A stretch of DNA of 64,000 nt, from assembly GCF_035083965.1 (NCBI RefSeq), contig NC_089723.1, forward strand, positions 7,339,501 through 7,403,500, given 5' to 3'. Origin of the DNA: Branchiostoma lanceolatum. Taxonomy: Eukaryota > Chordata > Leptocardii > Amphioxiformes > Branchiostomatidae. A program made the position numbers and the translations under genes. Under the pieces are notes generated by a model. That model was given only the letters and a program-made list of their open reading frames with translations, ran no database searches and was not told the origin of the DNA. Below are positions 13,201-21,800 of this stretch, one piece after another (position 1 is the first letter of the stretch; the number at the start of each line of letters is the position of its first letter).

Positions 13201-13612
13201 GTTTCTTTTCCCACAGTTTAGAAAGAAGCACAAATAGAAAACAGCAGTCACCAAACTAGAATAGTCCCTAAAATTGTAAAAATGGACTGGTAGGGATCGA
13301 GTACATTTTATGAAATATAGATCACTGCTGCCAAGTCTTCGTAGACTTAACATTGAAGCAAACAATGCGACATTTTCTATTCAAAAACGTTCCTAACTTT
13401 CATTTTTGCATTCTAGATATATATACCTACATTCGGAGCACTTGGGGAGTAAAATAGCAGCATATGTCGAAAGTCTAACCCAAAAAAACGACGACCAGTA
13501 AGCATGAGTTTACACAATGGAACAAGTCGGTCGATAGATCTAGACTTACCGCATAGATAGCATCACTGGGCTGAAGAAGTAAGAACATGGACAAAAGGAG
13601 GCACAAAAACAT
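4078..13612 (-). CDS. Prokineticin-like secreted ten-cysteine peptide (3 exons, 108 aa)
   Basis: Joined exons 13612-13550, 5404-5294 and 4230-4078 encode 21 + 37 + 50 residues. Both joins are phase 0 at GT-AG introns (8.1 kb and 1.06 kb). Seen: a hydrophobic signal peptide (MFLCLLLSMFLLLQ), then ten cysteines spaced as in prokineticins: C-x5-C-x8-CC-x12-C-x9-C, then CPC-x5-C-x11-C. The block TCPCAVGLRC matches the prokineticin block around CPCLPNLLC, and the length equals vertebrate prokineticins (about 105-108 aa). Known: prokineticins are secreted ligands of class A GPCRs with a colipase-type fold; related astakines are arthropod cytokines. Odd: the invariant AVITGA start is not present; the six residues before the first Cys are AIYANT. 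A Dickkopf/colipase-fold relative is the alternative. Receptor and function are inference. Confidence 0.85.
4299..4552. mobile_element. TTAA-type MITE, GCCCCCCTCTCACTGGACC family
   Basis: GC-rich inverted ends (CCCTCTCACTGGACCCGCGG and its complement) around an AT-rich centre; TTAA at each border. One of five copies; the next ones are at 5.7, 8.7, 20.1 and 62.2 kb. Confidence 0.8.
4685..4950 (-). pseudogene. LINE ORF2 C-terminal fragment
   Basis: The minus frame reads KIHFICECPKLDVERDRLF (H-x3-C-x-C-P, R-x-x-L-F) and LFKSSNLPIIENVGLLIS, the same C-terminal type as at 2.0-2.24 kb. Confidence 0.65.
5294..5404 (-). CDS. Prokineticin-like exon 2: first five cysteines
   Basis: The acceptor is ttttttcag and the donor gtgagt. 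It encodes NTCRHDRQC, then GSCCAP, and ends ICKSAGE, matching the N-terminal half of the prokineticin cysteine core (C-x5-C, CC, C). The exon is GC-rich compared with its flanks. Intronic sequence right next to the acceptor is tandemly duplicated (5414-5647). Confidence 0.88.
5414..5647. repeat. Tandem duplication (about 117 bp x 2) beside prokineticin-like exon 2
   Basis: Both units begin GGTTGAGAGTTTTTCATTC and end with a CTCCAAGCAGA MITE terminus plus GTTGGTAGGGAA. The first unit starts 10 nt from the exon 2 boundary, so the branch-point region of the acceptor is inside it. Confidence 0.85.
5698..5883. mobile_element. TTAA-type MITE, truncated copy
   Basis: Same family as 4299-4552, missing most of the left terminal repeat; keeps GCCGCGGGTCC and GAGAGGGGGGCTT at the right end. 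Confidence 0.75.
6640..7800. repeat. Degenerate tandem repeat block
   Basis: Units share CGTATCAAATTTTATAGGTC, AGTCATGTTACAAGCA and GGCGTTAATGATGCATTAC; at least four units, interrupted by the MITE at 7218-7563. Confidence 0.75.
7218..7563. mobile_element. GC-rich MITE inserted in tandem repeats
   Basis: Ends TTAAGCCCCCGTCACAA and TTGTGACGCCGGCTTTA. The interior repeats TTCGGGCGA/GGCCGAAG motifs. It interrupts the repeat block around 6.6-7.8 kb. Confidence 0.7.
7802..8164. mobile_element. TTAA MITE with GGGCCC inverted ends
   Basis: TTAA at both borders (7802-7805, 8161-8164); terminal repeats read AGGCAACCAAAGC and GGGCCCAAAAT against their inverse at the right end (about 35 bp). Confidence 0.82.
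8285..8665. mobile_element. Large palindromic element containing the CTCCAAGCAGA terminus
   Basis: Arms 8285-8402 and 8548-8665 match in inverted order; the CTAATCTCCAAGCAGA motif lies at the inner ends of the arms, not at the tips. Probably a nested or composite insertion. Confidence 0.7.
8684..8933. mobile_element. TTAA-type MITE, GCCCCCCTCTCACTGGACC family
   Basis: Full-length copy with both GC-rich ends; the right border reads GGGGGGCTTAAG. Confidence 0.8.
9155..9345 (-). mobile_element. tRNA-derived SINE
   Basis: Minus strand: TAGCCTAGTGGTTAGCGTG and GCGGGTTCGAATTCCGGG as A and B boxes. Long body only partly visible. Confidence 0.6.
9690..9932. mobile_element. MITE, GGGCCCTGTCA...TGACAGGGGC family, copy 1
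   Basis: Inverted ends with TTGTGCGTATATTCAAGTGC and its complement; the inner arms read GTGAGTTGCGCATTAACA. Other copies at 14.4 and 45.4 kb. Confidence 0.8.
9930..10400 (+). mobile_element. SINE body, interrupted by a MITE
   Basis: CCCTTGGGAAAGGCACTTGAC to the tail near GGTCTTACAAAGC resembles the SINE body at 24.2 kb; the 9-bp TSD MITE (10100-10287) is inserted in it. Confidence 0.55.
10100..10287. mobile_element. MITE, same 9-bp TSD family
   Basis: 188 bp, ends TACTCTCCAAGCAGAGG and CCTCTGCTTGGAGAGTA, flanked by GAAAAGAGT on both sides (10091-10099, 10288-10296). The interior differs from the copy at 1.15 kb. Confidence 0.88.
10385..10495. repeat. Palindrome of two SINE tails
   Basis: GACCTATTATGCGAAACAAA and its complement TTTGTTTCGCATAATAGGTC face each other 35 nt apart; the tail motif also ends the SINE at 24.4 kb. 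Confidence 0.65.
11190..11660 (+). pseudogene. LINE ORF2 C-terminal fragment, frame broken
   Basis: Two overlapping frames; the second has RGLVTSPTCSCGRRYETHYL, then LDCPTYTYQRS, the CxCG...H/ETH...CPxY finger at the end of non-LTR polymerases. At least one frameshift near 11,410-11,450. It lies in prokineticin-like intron 1, on the opposite strand. Confidence 0.7.
11930..12200 (+). repeat. CA-rich interspersed repeat with hairpin end
   Basis: Same family: GATTCTGCTGCAGTACCAAG, GGGGGCCCAAAATCGACCC, CA array, then ATCTCCATTTTTCATGGAGA. Confidence 0.75.
12490..12815 (+). mobile_element. tRNA-derived SINE, family A
   Basis: The head reads like a tRNA (TGTGGTGTAGTGGTCTGCG as A box, GGTTCAAGCCC as B box); the body ends TGGTGTGGGAGGATTTTAAC. 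An internal duplication of the CTTGCCAGATCTG region is present. No folded mature tRNA. Confidence 0.8.
13550..13612 (-). CDS. Prokineticin-like exon 1: signal peptide
   Basis: The ATG at 13612 has A at -3 and opens directly into a hydrophobic signal sequence ending QPSDAIYA; the donor is gtaagt at 13549-13544. The frame stays open upstream to about 13759, but that part is rich in Pro, Arg and Ser and would bury the signal peptide, so the internal ATG is chosen. Cleavage after SDA would leave IYANTC at the mature start. Confidence 0.8.
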
Positions 13613-13779
13613 CTTGGTGGATGGATAACGGTTAGGACGGCTTGGCGGTGCGTTCTTGCTCGTGGGCGTCTCTGCTCCTTGTACGAATGACCAGGCTCTA
13701 CCAACCCCCTGCTTTTGTAGTCTAACTACCGAGGGGCGAGTCCATGTGGTGGGATACACAGGGAGATCTAGAGGGAGCA

Positions 13780-14345
13780 GATTTTATGTAACGCCATCGG
13801 TGACGTCGTCTCGTGCATAATTATTAACGTCATCGCAAGTTTTCTACTGTATCACATATTCACTTTCTTTTGTATTCTTACTTCCAGGGAGATTCCATTT
13901 TGGAATGTACAAGGACAGAGGAAAGGGAAGATTTTATGTAACGATATTAACGACGTCATCTCGTGCATAATTGTTGACGTCGACGCTGGGTTTTTTAATT
14001 ACACATTCCCCTTCTTTTGTATTCTAACTTCCTATAGAAGATTGTATTCTGTAATGCAGAAGGAAAGGGAAAGATTTTATGTAACGTTATCATCGACGTC
14101 GATTCATGCATAATTATCGATGTCACCGTAGTCTAACTCCTATGGAAGATTGTATTCTGTAATGCACAATAAAAGGGGAAGGTTTTATGTGACCTTATTA
14201 ACGAAGTCATCTCATGCATAATTGTCGACGTTATCGCTGTTTTTTTTCTCAAACATTCCCTTTCTTTTGTATATTCTAACTTCCTAGGGGAGATTCCATT
14301 TTGGAATACACAAGGAAAGGGGAAGATTTTACGTCATCTCATACC
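13780..14345. repeat. Tandem repeat, about 130-bp units
   Basis: Four to five units with GATTTTATGTAACG, ACGTCATCTCGTGCATAATT and CTTTTGTATTCTAACTTCC. Most units carry GACGTC. It lies just upstream of prokineticin-like exon 1. Confidence 0.82.
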
Positions 14346-14391
14346 ATACATAGTCATCATCGGTCGACGTGCTTTCACGACGACGGGGTTA

Positions 14392-14645
14392 TACCACCCT
14401 TTGGGTCCATGTTGGGTCCACACTTGTGCGTATATTCAAGTGCGCATGAGTTCCGCATTTACATTTTTTGGGTTGAAATAATTTTTTCGGGGAGGAAGAT
14501 GTTTTCTACTTCGACCCACCGTTGAGTAGTCTAGTTATCAAACAAAATAAATTACTTCTTCGGCTGCAAACCTAATCTAAACCCAAAACATATTAATACG
14601 CAACTCATGCGGGCTTGTATATACGCAAAAGTGCGACAGGGGCTT
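14392..14645. mobile_element. MITE, GGGCCCTGTCA family, copy 2
   Basis: Same inner arms (CTTGTGCGTATATTCAAGTG, GCAACTCATGCGGGCTTG); the left tip is degraded, the right tip reads GCGACAGGGGCTT. Confidence 0.75.
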
Positions 14646-15084
14646 TCCGGGGTGACATACCATTTCGTTGGCAAGACGGGGATGCGCCAGTTCTCCCTTC
14701 CGGGTGAATGATACTAATCACCGTATGGCTGATACGAGATAGAGGTTCGCCAGGCCTCCATCCGGGTGATTTGTAGTGAATCACCAACTCCAAAAAGAAG
14801 GATTTCTCTAGATAAATCTAATGCATCCTTCCTTTATTCCTTACTCCTTTCTTCTTTTTTGCACTGATCGTCATTTTTCTGTTTTACAATAATACTCTGG
14901 TTTACCGTCCCCTAATGACGTACAGACAGCCGACATCTTGGTCGATTTCGACATTTATTTTCCCCGCTGCATGACAATTATATGTAACGTTATATTTATG
15001 AATTCCTGTGTTTTTGTTACGTTGCAATTGACACATACATCCCAATACTATGATGTGTGCTACAACATAACATGTGTCGATGTT

Positions 15085-15290
15085 TGTTGACGTTGCATTG
15101 CGTCGCTGACGTCACGTTGACCATGACACATCGTGTTGCCAAAGTCACGTTTACCATGTACATGTAAGGTGTCGCTGACGCCACGTTGACCATGACACAT
15201 TGCGTCGCTGACGTCACGTTGGCCATTACACATTGCGTCGCTGAGGTCACGTTGACCATGACACATTGCGTCGCTAACGTTAACGCTAGT
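15085..15290. repeat. Minisatellite with CRE-like cores, about 33 bp unit
   Basis: Units read ATTGCGTCGCTGACGTCACG then TTGACCATGACAC, five to six copies with variants (GACGTC, GAGGTC, GACGCC). Confidence 0.85.
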
Positions 15291-15337
15291 GGACATTGCA
15301 TTGGACGGGGGCAGGGGAGGTTGTTAGGGATGTGCAC

Positions 15338-15420
15338 ATACACACATAAACACACACACACACACATACATACACACACACACACACATACATACACACA
15401 CATACATACACACACACAAT
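15338..15420. repeat. CA microsatellite
   Basis: CACACA with CATA steps, directly after the CRE-like minisatellite region. Confidence 0.9.
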
Positions 15421-15799
15421 TTGTAGCTGACCATACACTTTTTGTTGCGTCAACAAAGTTTTATTACTGTGCCAAATCACACATACACAAATAGAGGGCG
15501 GTAGAAAGAGAGATCTTTCCATGGTGATATTGTTTTGAGTGTGTTTGCGTGTGTGTTTGCGTGTGTGTATGTATGTGTGTGCGTCCGGATGCTTAAAGTC
15601 AGAATAACTGAAAAACGTCTAAATTGATTGTAATGATATTTGTTATGTGTTGGGAGGAGAAAGGTCAAGGTCGATTTTGAGCCCCCTGGTATGTGTCACC
15701 GGAACTGCAATGGCGTATTTGTCAATATCTTTTAGAAGAATAGCTGAGGAAAGGAGCAACAGATTTTCATGTTATTTACTATGCAGGTAGCTTAGACAG

Positions 15800-16330
15800 A
15801 GATGTACACAATGAATTGCAAATTATGCAAATTGGACTTAGTTTGCATTAGCAATGAGGAAAATCTATATTTGCAGTGTTGTCCATTGCATGTTGTGGCA
15901 CACCTGTTAGTAGCGAAACTGGGTCACTTCCCCAGGGGCCCGCCAGTTGGTGGTCAAACCACAAATGGATATACAACCAAACCTTTATACTTGTTTTTAT
16001 AATGTTTTTCAATATATTGGAATGGTGATAACGCAAATCAGAATCTAATTTGCATAATCAATGGAGGCATTTTATAAACTCACTCCGTTCAATGGTACGA
16101 CATTTCAAAAATGCAACATGTGTAACGGAGAAATAAAGGGACATTGACAGACAAAAGTTATGCAAATGAAGACCAAATTTGCATAAATAATGAGAAAATA
16201 CTGTAATTCCATATTGGTAGATAACTGGAATTTCATACTTGTGGCATTTGGAAGTTATGTGACAATGAACATAGTTGAATATAAATTATGCAAATGTGGA
16301 CCTAATTTGCATAATATGTACTTCATGGAG
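15800..16330. repeat. Repeat with paired octamer motifs
   Basis: Four imperfect copies of TTATGCAAAT, about 7 nt, TAATTTGCATAA (near 15822, 16031, 16156 and 16285). Confidence 0.75.
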
Positions 16331-16439
16331 ATTTGAGGTCTCCAAAGTCTTGTGTTAGGGACAACACTGTTGTTAATCAGTGTTGAGCAATTATACACTT
16401 GTTGCGCAATTAAGTTATCATTATCAATTATAAAGTTCA

Positions 16440-17830
16440 CATGTCACGGTACAGAAACCCACTACACTTGTTCCCTAGAGAAGCATTAATGGGGACTTTC
16501 CACTTCGGTAAGTTTTGAACCTCCTACAACGATATATCACATAAAGACGTGTCACAGTGAAGTGAAGGCGAAATAATTGTAGAGTCTTTCTGTCGGATAA
16601 AATTTGTTTTGAAGTCGCAAAAATCTCCTTTCCCCACCAATGGAGAAATTAAGTCCTCGCTAACAAAATTCGATTTACAGTACACAGTTTACGACTAGTC
16701 AATATGGGGCCCACGTGGAAACGCTGGTTATTTGCTTCTCCCGATGGGAAGAGGGGTGATACCTCAAGGGGGAGGGGGGCGCAATCGCTAACAGGGTGGT
16801 ATGTCAAGAAACCCTTGAAAGTGTTCACTTTTTCTCTTCAGTACAGCTACGCCGTGGTAGTTACATACTTCTCGGAGAGGAATCCCGGCTTTAGCATACC
16901 TAGAAAGGGTCATCATAGCCCTTTTTTTCGGATTCTGTCGGATCCAAACTTCCAAAGGGTTCCGGATCATCGTTTTTTTTTTCTTCATTTTTCGGACTAC
17001 GGATTCCTTGTCGGATCCGCCTGTATCCACCAAAAATATGGACGGATCTTGTGATGTATCACAACAGTCTACTATGACATCGACATAGAAGGCTGTTCTA
17101 TGGTGTCTTCTTGGAGCAAATACCAAATGAAACCCATGGCCAGATTCACTGGACGCAAGGTCGTGGACAATACATTAGTGACAGCTAGCGATGTAGCCAG
17201 GAACTACATTAAATGGTTAATGAGCCTGAAGTTTTGATATGGATCGTCAGGAGTCACTTTTGCACGGTGCTGCATACCGGCAGTCAAGAATATAAGGTCG
17301 CGTGTAGGACACAATAGAACAAACTATCTTAGTGTACCATTGGCGTTTCATTAGAACCATCCCAACAGTTCAGAGATAATCCCCTGACTTGAGAGATGAT
17401 CCTTACCGCAGGTCATGCGCACACGCTGATGTTAAACTCTGTACTAGCGCACACCCTACAGTTATTTTGCACCCTGAGCCATTATGTTCGACCAAGCGAT
17501 CGTATGTGACACTGTGTGCCTATACTTGGCCTCCTGACACATATCCATATTTGGCGTCTTGGTCCATATAAGGGGAATCTACCGGTGCAACAAGTTGTTC
17601 AGCCAGCGTTTTCACATACCTGGGCGCACCTACACTAGACCACACCTTAACGTTCTCTCTTTAACCTGAGAAAACAACCCACAAGATGCCTTTTCCTGTA
17701 GAGTATTTTACATTTTAGAATGATTGACAGCCCATGAGACCACAATTTTCTCCGACCTCCCAACACCACACTGTCCCGGAAATTCTTCAGCACCAAGGAC
17801 AGGGGAGGGCGGCTGATTTACGTGCTGTTC
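16440..17830. other. Sequence without recognised genes
   Basis: No exon with splice support and no repeat shared within the window; contains a GGATCC-rich palindromic part (16930-17010). Confidence 0.4.
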
Positions 17831-17834
17831 TGAG

Positions 17835-18060
17835 TTTATTGAGTTGAGTTTATTGAGATACCCTTTAGCCCCTCTAGGGGGCTAATCTTCCAGGGCTCAT
17901 AAACACTACATGTACATCACAAAATACATACATACGTACACACATAATTACATATTTACATACTGGTAAAAGCAGGTAGAATTGAAGAAAGGGATTGGTT
18001 GAGGTCAGAGGTCAAAAGCTAATTATGACTGAAACCATCAGTCGACATATCTGGCAATAA
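17835..18060 (-). mobile_element. LINE-like 3' tail
   Basis: Minus strand: AT-rich UTR ending CTCAATAAACTCAACTCAAT (repeated tail unit), with GCCCCCTAGAGGGGC upstream. Confidence 0.45.
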
Positions 18061-18286
18061 AAACTGGACATCAGAGAAGTTGAAAAACCGCATTGCGTTA
18101 CCAATGACTCATGTATTGTACAGTGCAGAGGTGAAACGGGCAGTACAGAGGTGTATTTATACAGTTCATGTTGGGCAACACAATGAAGACCGTGCAGTAG
18201 CGCCCTCTAGCAGTCTAGCTTTGAAGCGCAGTGTCCACTCTTCGTTATTTTTCTCCATGGCTTTATATATGACGACCACACTTCTT

Positions 18287-18292
18287 TTTATT
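18287..18292 (-). terminator. Candidate polyadenylation signal of the P450 gene
   Basis: AATAAA on the minus strand about 225 nt beyond the stop codon. Position only. Confidence 0.4.
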
Positions 18293-18517
18293 TTACAGGC
18301 TCTGACATCTGTGATTTTTAGGAAAGTAAAAAGCAATTAGACTTTTGGATTAACCTTCTTAGCTGAGCCTGTTGAACTGCGGCACAGTAAAACTCCACTT
18401 GTGAGTTCAAATTGGCTTGTAAGATACTTATGAAAGGCATAAGCAATTTCTCGAAATTGTTTCAATAATCTAAAAACCAAACTCTTTAGCAGCTACCAGA
18501 TTTTTCAAACTTTGCGC

Positions 18518-18811
18518 TCAAAAGTAATTTTTAAGCCTGTAGCGGAACGGACACTCTTTCAGAGGAGCCAGGGTCCCGATCCCGGCACGTGACTGATCCA
18601 TGGGAGGGGTTTCCTTCTCGAGGAGTTCCATGTCGAAGTAGCACACCACTTGGGTAATGAGTTGCTTGATCTCGTTCAGGGCAAAGAAACGGCCTGGACA
18701 CATGCTGACTCCATGGCCGAAGGGCAGAAGGTGATGACGCAATTTCCGGCCATTCTTGTAGAAAGTTGTCTTCTCCATACCGTTCTCCAGGAAACGGTCA
18801 TACTTGAAGGT
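18518..18811 (-). CDS. CYP7/8-like exon 10: heme-binding loop and C-terminus
   Basis: Encodes [11 protein letters not shown], then [20 protein letters not shown] and [13 protein letters not shown], ending in a stop at 18518. The Cys of MCPGR is the heme ligand. Acceptor ttgcttcag. Confidence 0.95.
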   Translation of the reverse strand, partial: TFKYDRFLENGMEKTTFYKNGRKLRHHLLPFGHGVSMCPGRFFALNEIKQLITQVVCYFDMELLEKETPPMDQSRAGIGTLAPLKECPFRYRLKNYF

Positions 18812-21800
18812 CTGAAGCAAAATGTGAGAGATATGCAAATTAGATCATTCCTTTATCTTCTGTTGTCGTCACGCATTGTGCCATTTATACATCGTGAAAC
18901 ATCAAGCTAACAAACAAATGAATATATTATGATTAATAATCATTTATCAAATCATCTACAAATAGATAAATAAAACAATACCTATCCATCACTTAAACAT
19001 CACGACCATAGTATGTCCAGAACACAAAATATCAAAACCGGAAGTTCTGCAGCAGTACCGAAGTAAGTCGCCAGGAGGCTCATAATCGGACTTGACCTTC
19101 GTCTCCTCGATACATACCCACCTACCAAATATATTAAAAATCTATCAACCGCCTCTTGAGTTATGCTGTCCGCAAACATACGCATCCAACCACAAACACA
19201 CTTCTCGCCAAGCACAGACATGGCTCCAGCTGCTTTTTGACGTGTACGTTTTTAGGCGTTTTTTGTTGGGCTTTCGATTTTGTCCCGTTGTCTTTATGTC
19301 GTCAAGTCATACATAAGATGGAGTCATTCCTCTGCTTGGAGAGCACAAACACACCCAGACATCCTCCAACCCAACCGACCACACACGGTACCGAAAACAT
19401 AACCTTCTTTCTTGGCGAAGGTAACAAATGTCATAACGTTACCTCAGGATCTTCATAGACTTCGGGGTCCATGTGTAGAAACCCTGGATACAGCGCCACC
19501 CTGTCGCCCTTGCGGATGCGAAAGGTACTGCCGGATTCCAGGGACAGCTCCGCATCTTCGGTGGCGACACGGATGATGATGGAAGCACTGCACATGCGCA
19601 GTGCCTCGTTGATGGCGCTACCTGTATCAGGAGTAGACAATGTGTGAATTTTCTGTATCAGTATCTGTATAGCCGGTATAACCGCCATTCGGCTTAACAC
19701 ACCAGCTTGAATGTAATCTTCATCACATTATTTCTTTGTCATTTAACAATAAGCATCGGCACAGATCTAAAGGACACCTCTTATCATAATAAAGGATGCT
19801 TGCTTTAGCTCAATTAGTAGTAACCTCAAAGTTCAGCTCTTGGTTCCAATTACATGTAAACATGTAGTTGGTTACTGGGAGGCCCAGGTTCGAATCCGGG
19901 GAAGGGCATCTTGGTTGGAGCTGCATTCGTCTTTAGGAAGGGACGTAAAATGATCGGGATCGAGGAGGTGCCTCGAGCATGTTAAAAGGCGCTACAGCCT
20001 TATCACTCTGATGGATACCTCCTGCTATACTTTAGATGACTATATGAATATGATCTTCATTATTTGTCATTAGTCATGGCGTGCAAGGAAAGCACTAAAG
20101 CCCCCCTGTCACTGGACCTACGGCACGCTGACGGCGTCGCTGTGGCCGATCGAATGGACAAAGAACGAATCTTTTCAAGCTTTGTGTATTTTTTGTTGTC
20201 TTTTTGGTCATGCTTGTACGTTTTTAATGATATTCCCATTATTAAGTCAAGAGTAACACAAATCCAGTTTAGGACGCAGTGACACGTACCGCCAGCGTGC
20301 CGCGGGTCCAGTGAGAAAGGGCTTAAGCGGCTAAAATCGAAACTATTACGCGTATGCTTTCTGCTACGATAATATCTAACGCTCACACACCGAGACATCT
20401 CATGTCGTTCAGCTGCTGTCTCGTCAAGTGGATCATCTCGCCTCCTGCCTTCACCGTCTCCAAACTCTGCCCAGTCTTCTTCAATACCTGAGAAGAGAAT
20501 GCAAGATTAAACAGTTCGATTATCACCTTTAGTGATGGGAAATAAAATGTGTGGATCTTTATTTAACGTTACTTTCATGAGCTTTGATCAAAGACTATAA
20601 CAAATCTCTTTATTCACAACCACAATTCACAGTTACAACAGCCGGCGTTTCGGCGCCCGCCTATCACTTTCTTCAGGGCTACACTGAGCTGGTTCTAGCT
20701 TCGCACTGCAGTTAGGTGTCGCTGCTTATATGTGAAAATACTTTACGTTTGGGACCGCATACTTAAGTGAACTCATTGGTTGTGAATAACTTTGTTATAC
20801 AGTCATTTACCTGATGAAAGTATTCACGGATATCACCAAATTATTTTTATGCTTAAAGAAAGCAAATAATATGATAAAGAGAGGAGCAATTAAGAATGTA
20901 AAGATAATGGCAATATTTACCTGATCCACTTCTGCCCTGACGGCATCCATTGCGTCAGGATCCTTCAATAGGTGGTACAAGGTCCAGAAAGCCGCGGGGA
21001 CGGTGTTACTCTGCGATGGAAAGGGAAGGGGGAGAGGTGAAACACTACAAACCTGTAACCTTGTCAAACTACCTCTACACAAGGATCACCTGGCCCCAAA
21101 AAAGTGACAACTTCACAAACATTGAACAATCTGACTACAGTGACCACCTGTCCACATAGACCAGATTTCTCTGAGCGGTCTTCTTGGGAAGTTTTGACTG
21201 TCCTTGCCACTGATACCAAGTGCGTTACATTATTTTCTGTTCACAAATATGGATCCATAGGAAATTTCTCCTATAGACTACACACTGGCAAAACGTCGGT
21301 GTTTCATATGTCGCTTTGTACTAATTCTTAAGATATCAATTTTGGGATGTTGATTCTTAGCCTGTGTGCCATCCTATTCAGTTTACCAGGGGCTATCATA
21401 CTCGTCCCCTCAAAATCTCTAGTTTACTTTGAGGGAGCATGTATGGGAGCTAGTGGTAAAATATAATAGGATAGTTGATTCTTACCAATGAAGCCCACAT
21501 GGTAGTAAAGTTACAAGCCGCTGTTTCGTCAGGAGACAGATTTCCGTCGGCGTAAATCTCCTGCCTCATCCGGGTGAAATCACAGACGTCCCGTTGACAG
21601 AGCTCAGCCGGTGCCACCATGGACTACAAACACAGTGAAACATTTCAGAATGAAAATTCACCCATCCTTTCTTGAATTATCATGTTTCAAAATCTACAAC
21701 TTAAACGACCCAGCAGTTCCAAAGTTGCTGGAAGGCCCTAACTCATGTCACTTCTTTACGAGCACAAGGGTTATCTACCAACAAAGGATCGACCTTATCT

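Noticed and set aside
13475..13759. 94-codon open frame extending upstream of the prokineticin-like signal peptide
   Set aside because: The upstream part would put a basic, Pro-rich stretch before the signal peptide; the inner ATG has a good context, and the frame after the donor at 13549 is intron.
15085..15290. Functional CRE cluster claimed as an enhancer
   Set aside because: The motif is part of the minisatellite unit; copy number alone is no proof of function, so it is noted only as a repeat.
15085..16330. CRISPR array
   Set aside because: Repeats are degenerate, with no unique spacers of constant size, in a eukaryotic genome.
16704..17126. Open frames of 116 and 112 codons on opposite strands
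   Set aside because: No family features, no splice sites, and a GGATCC-rich palindromic stretch explains the mirrored frames.
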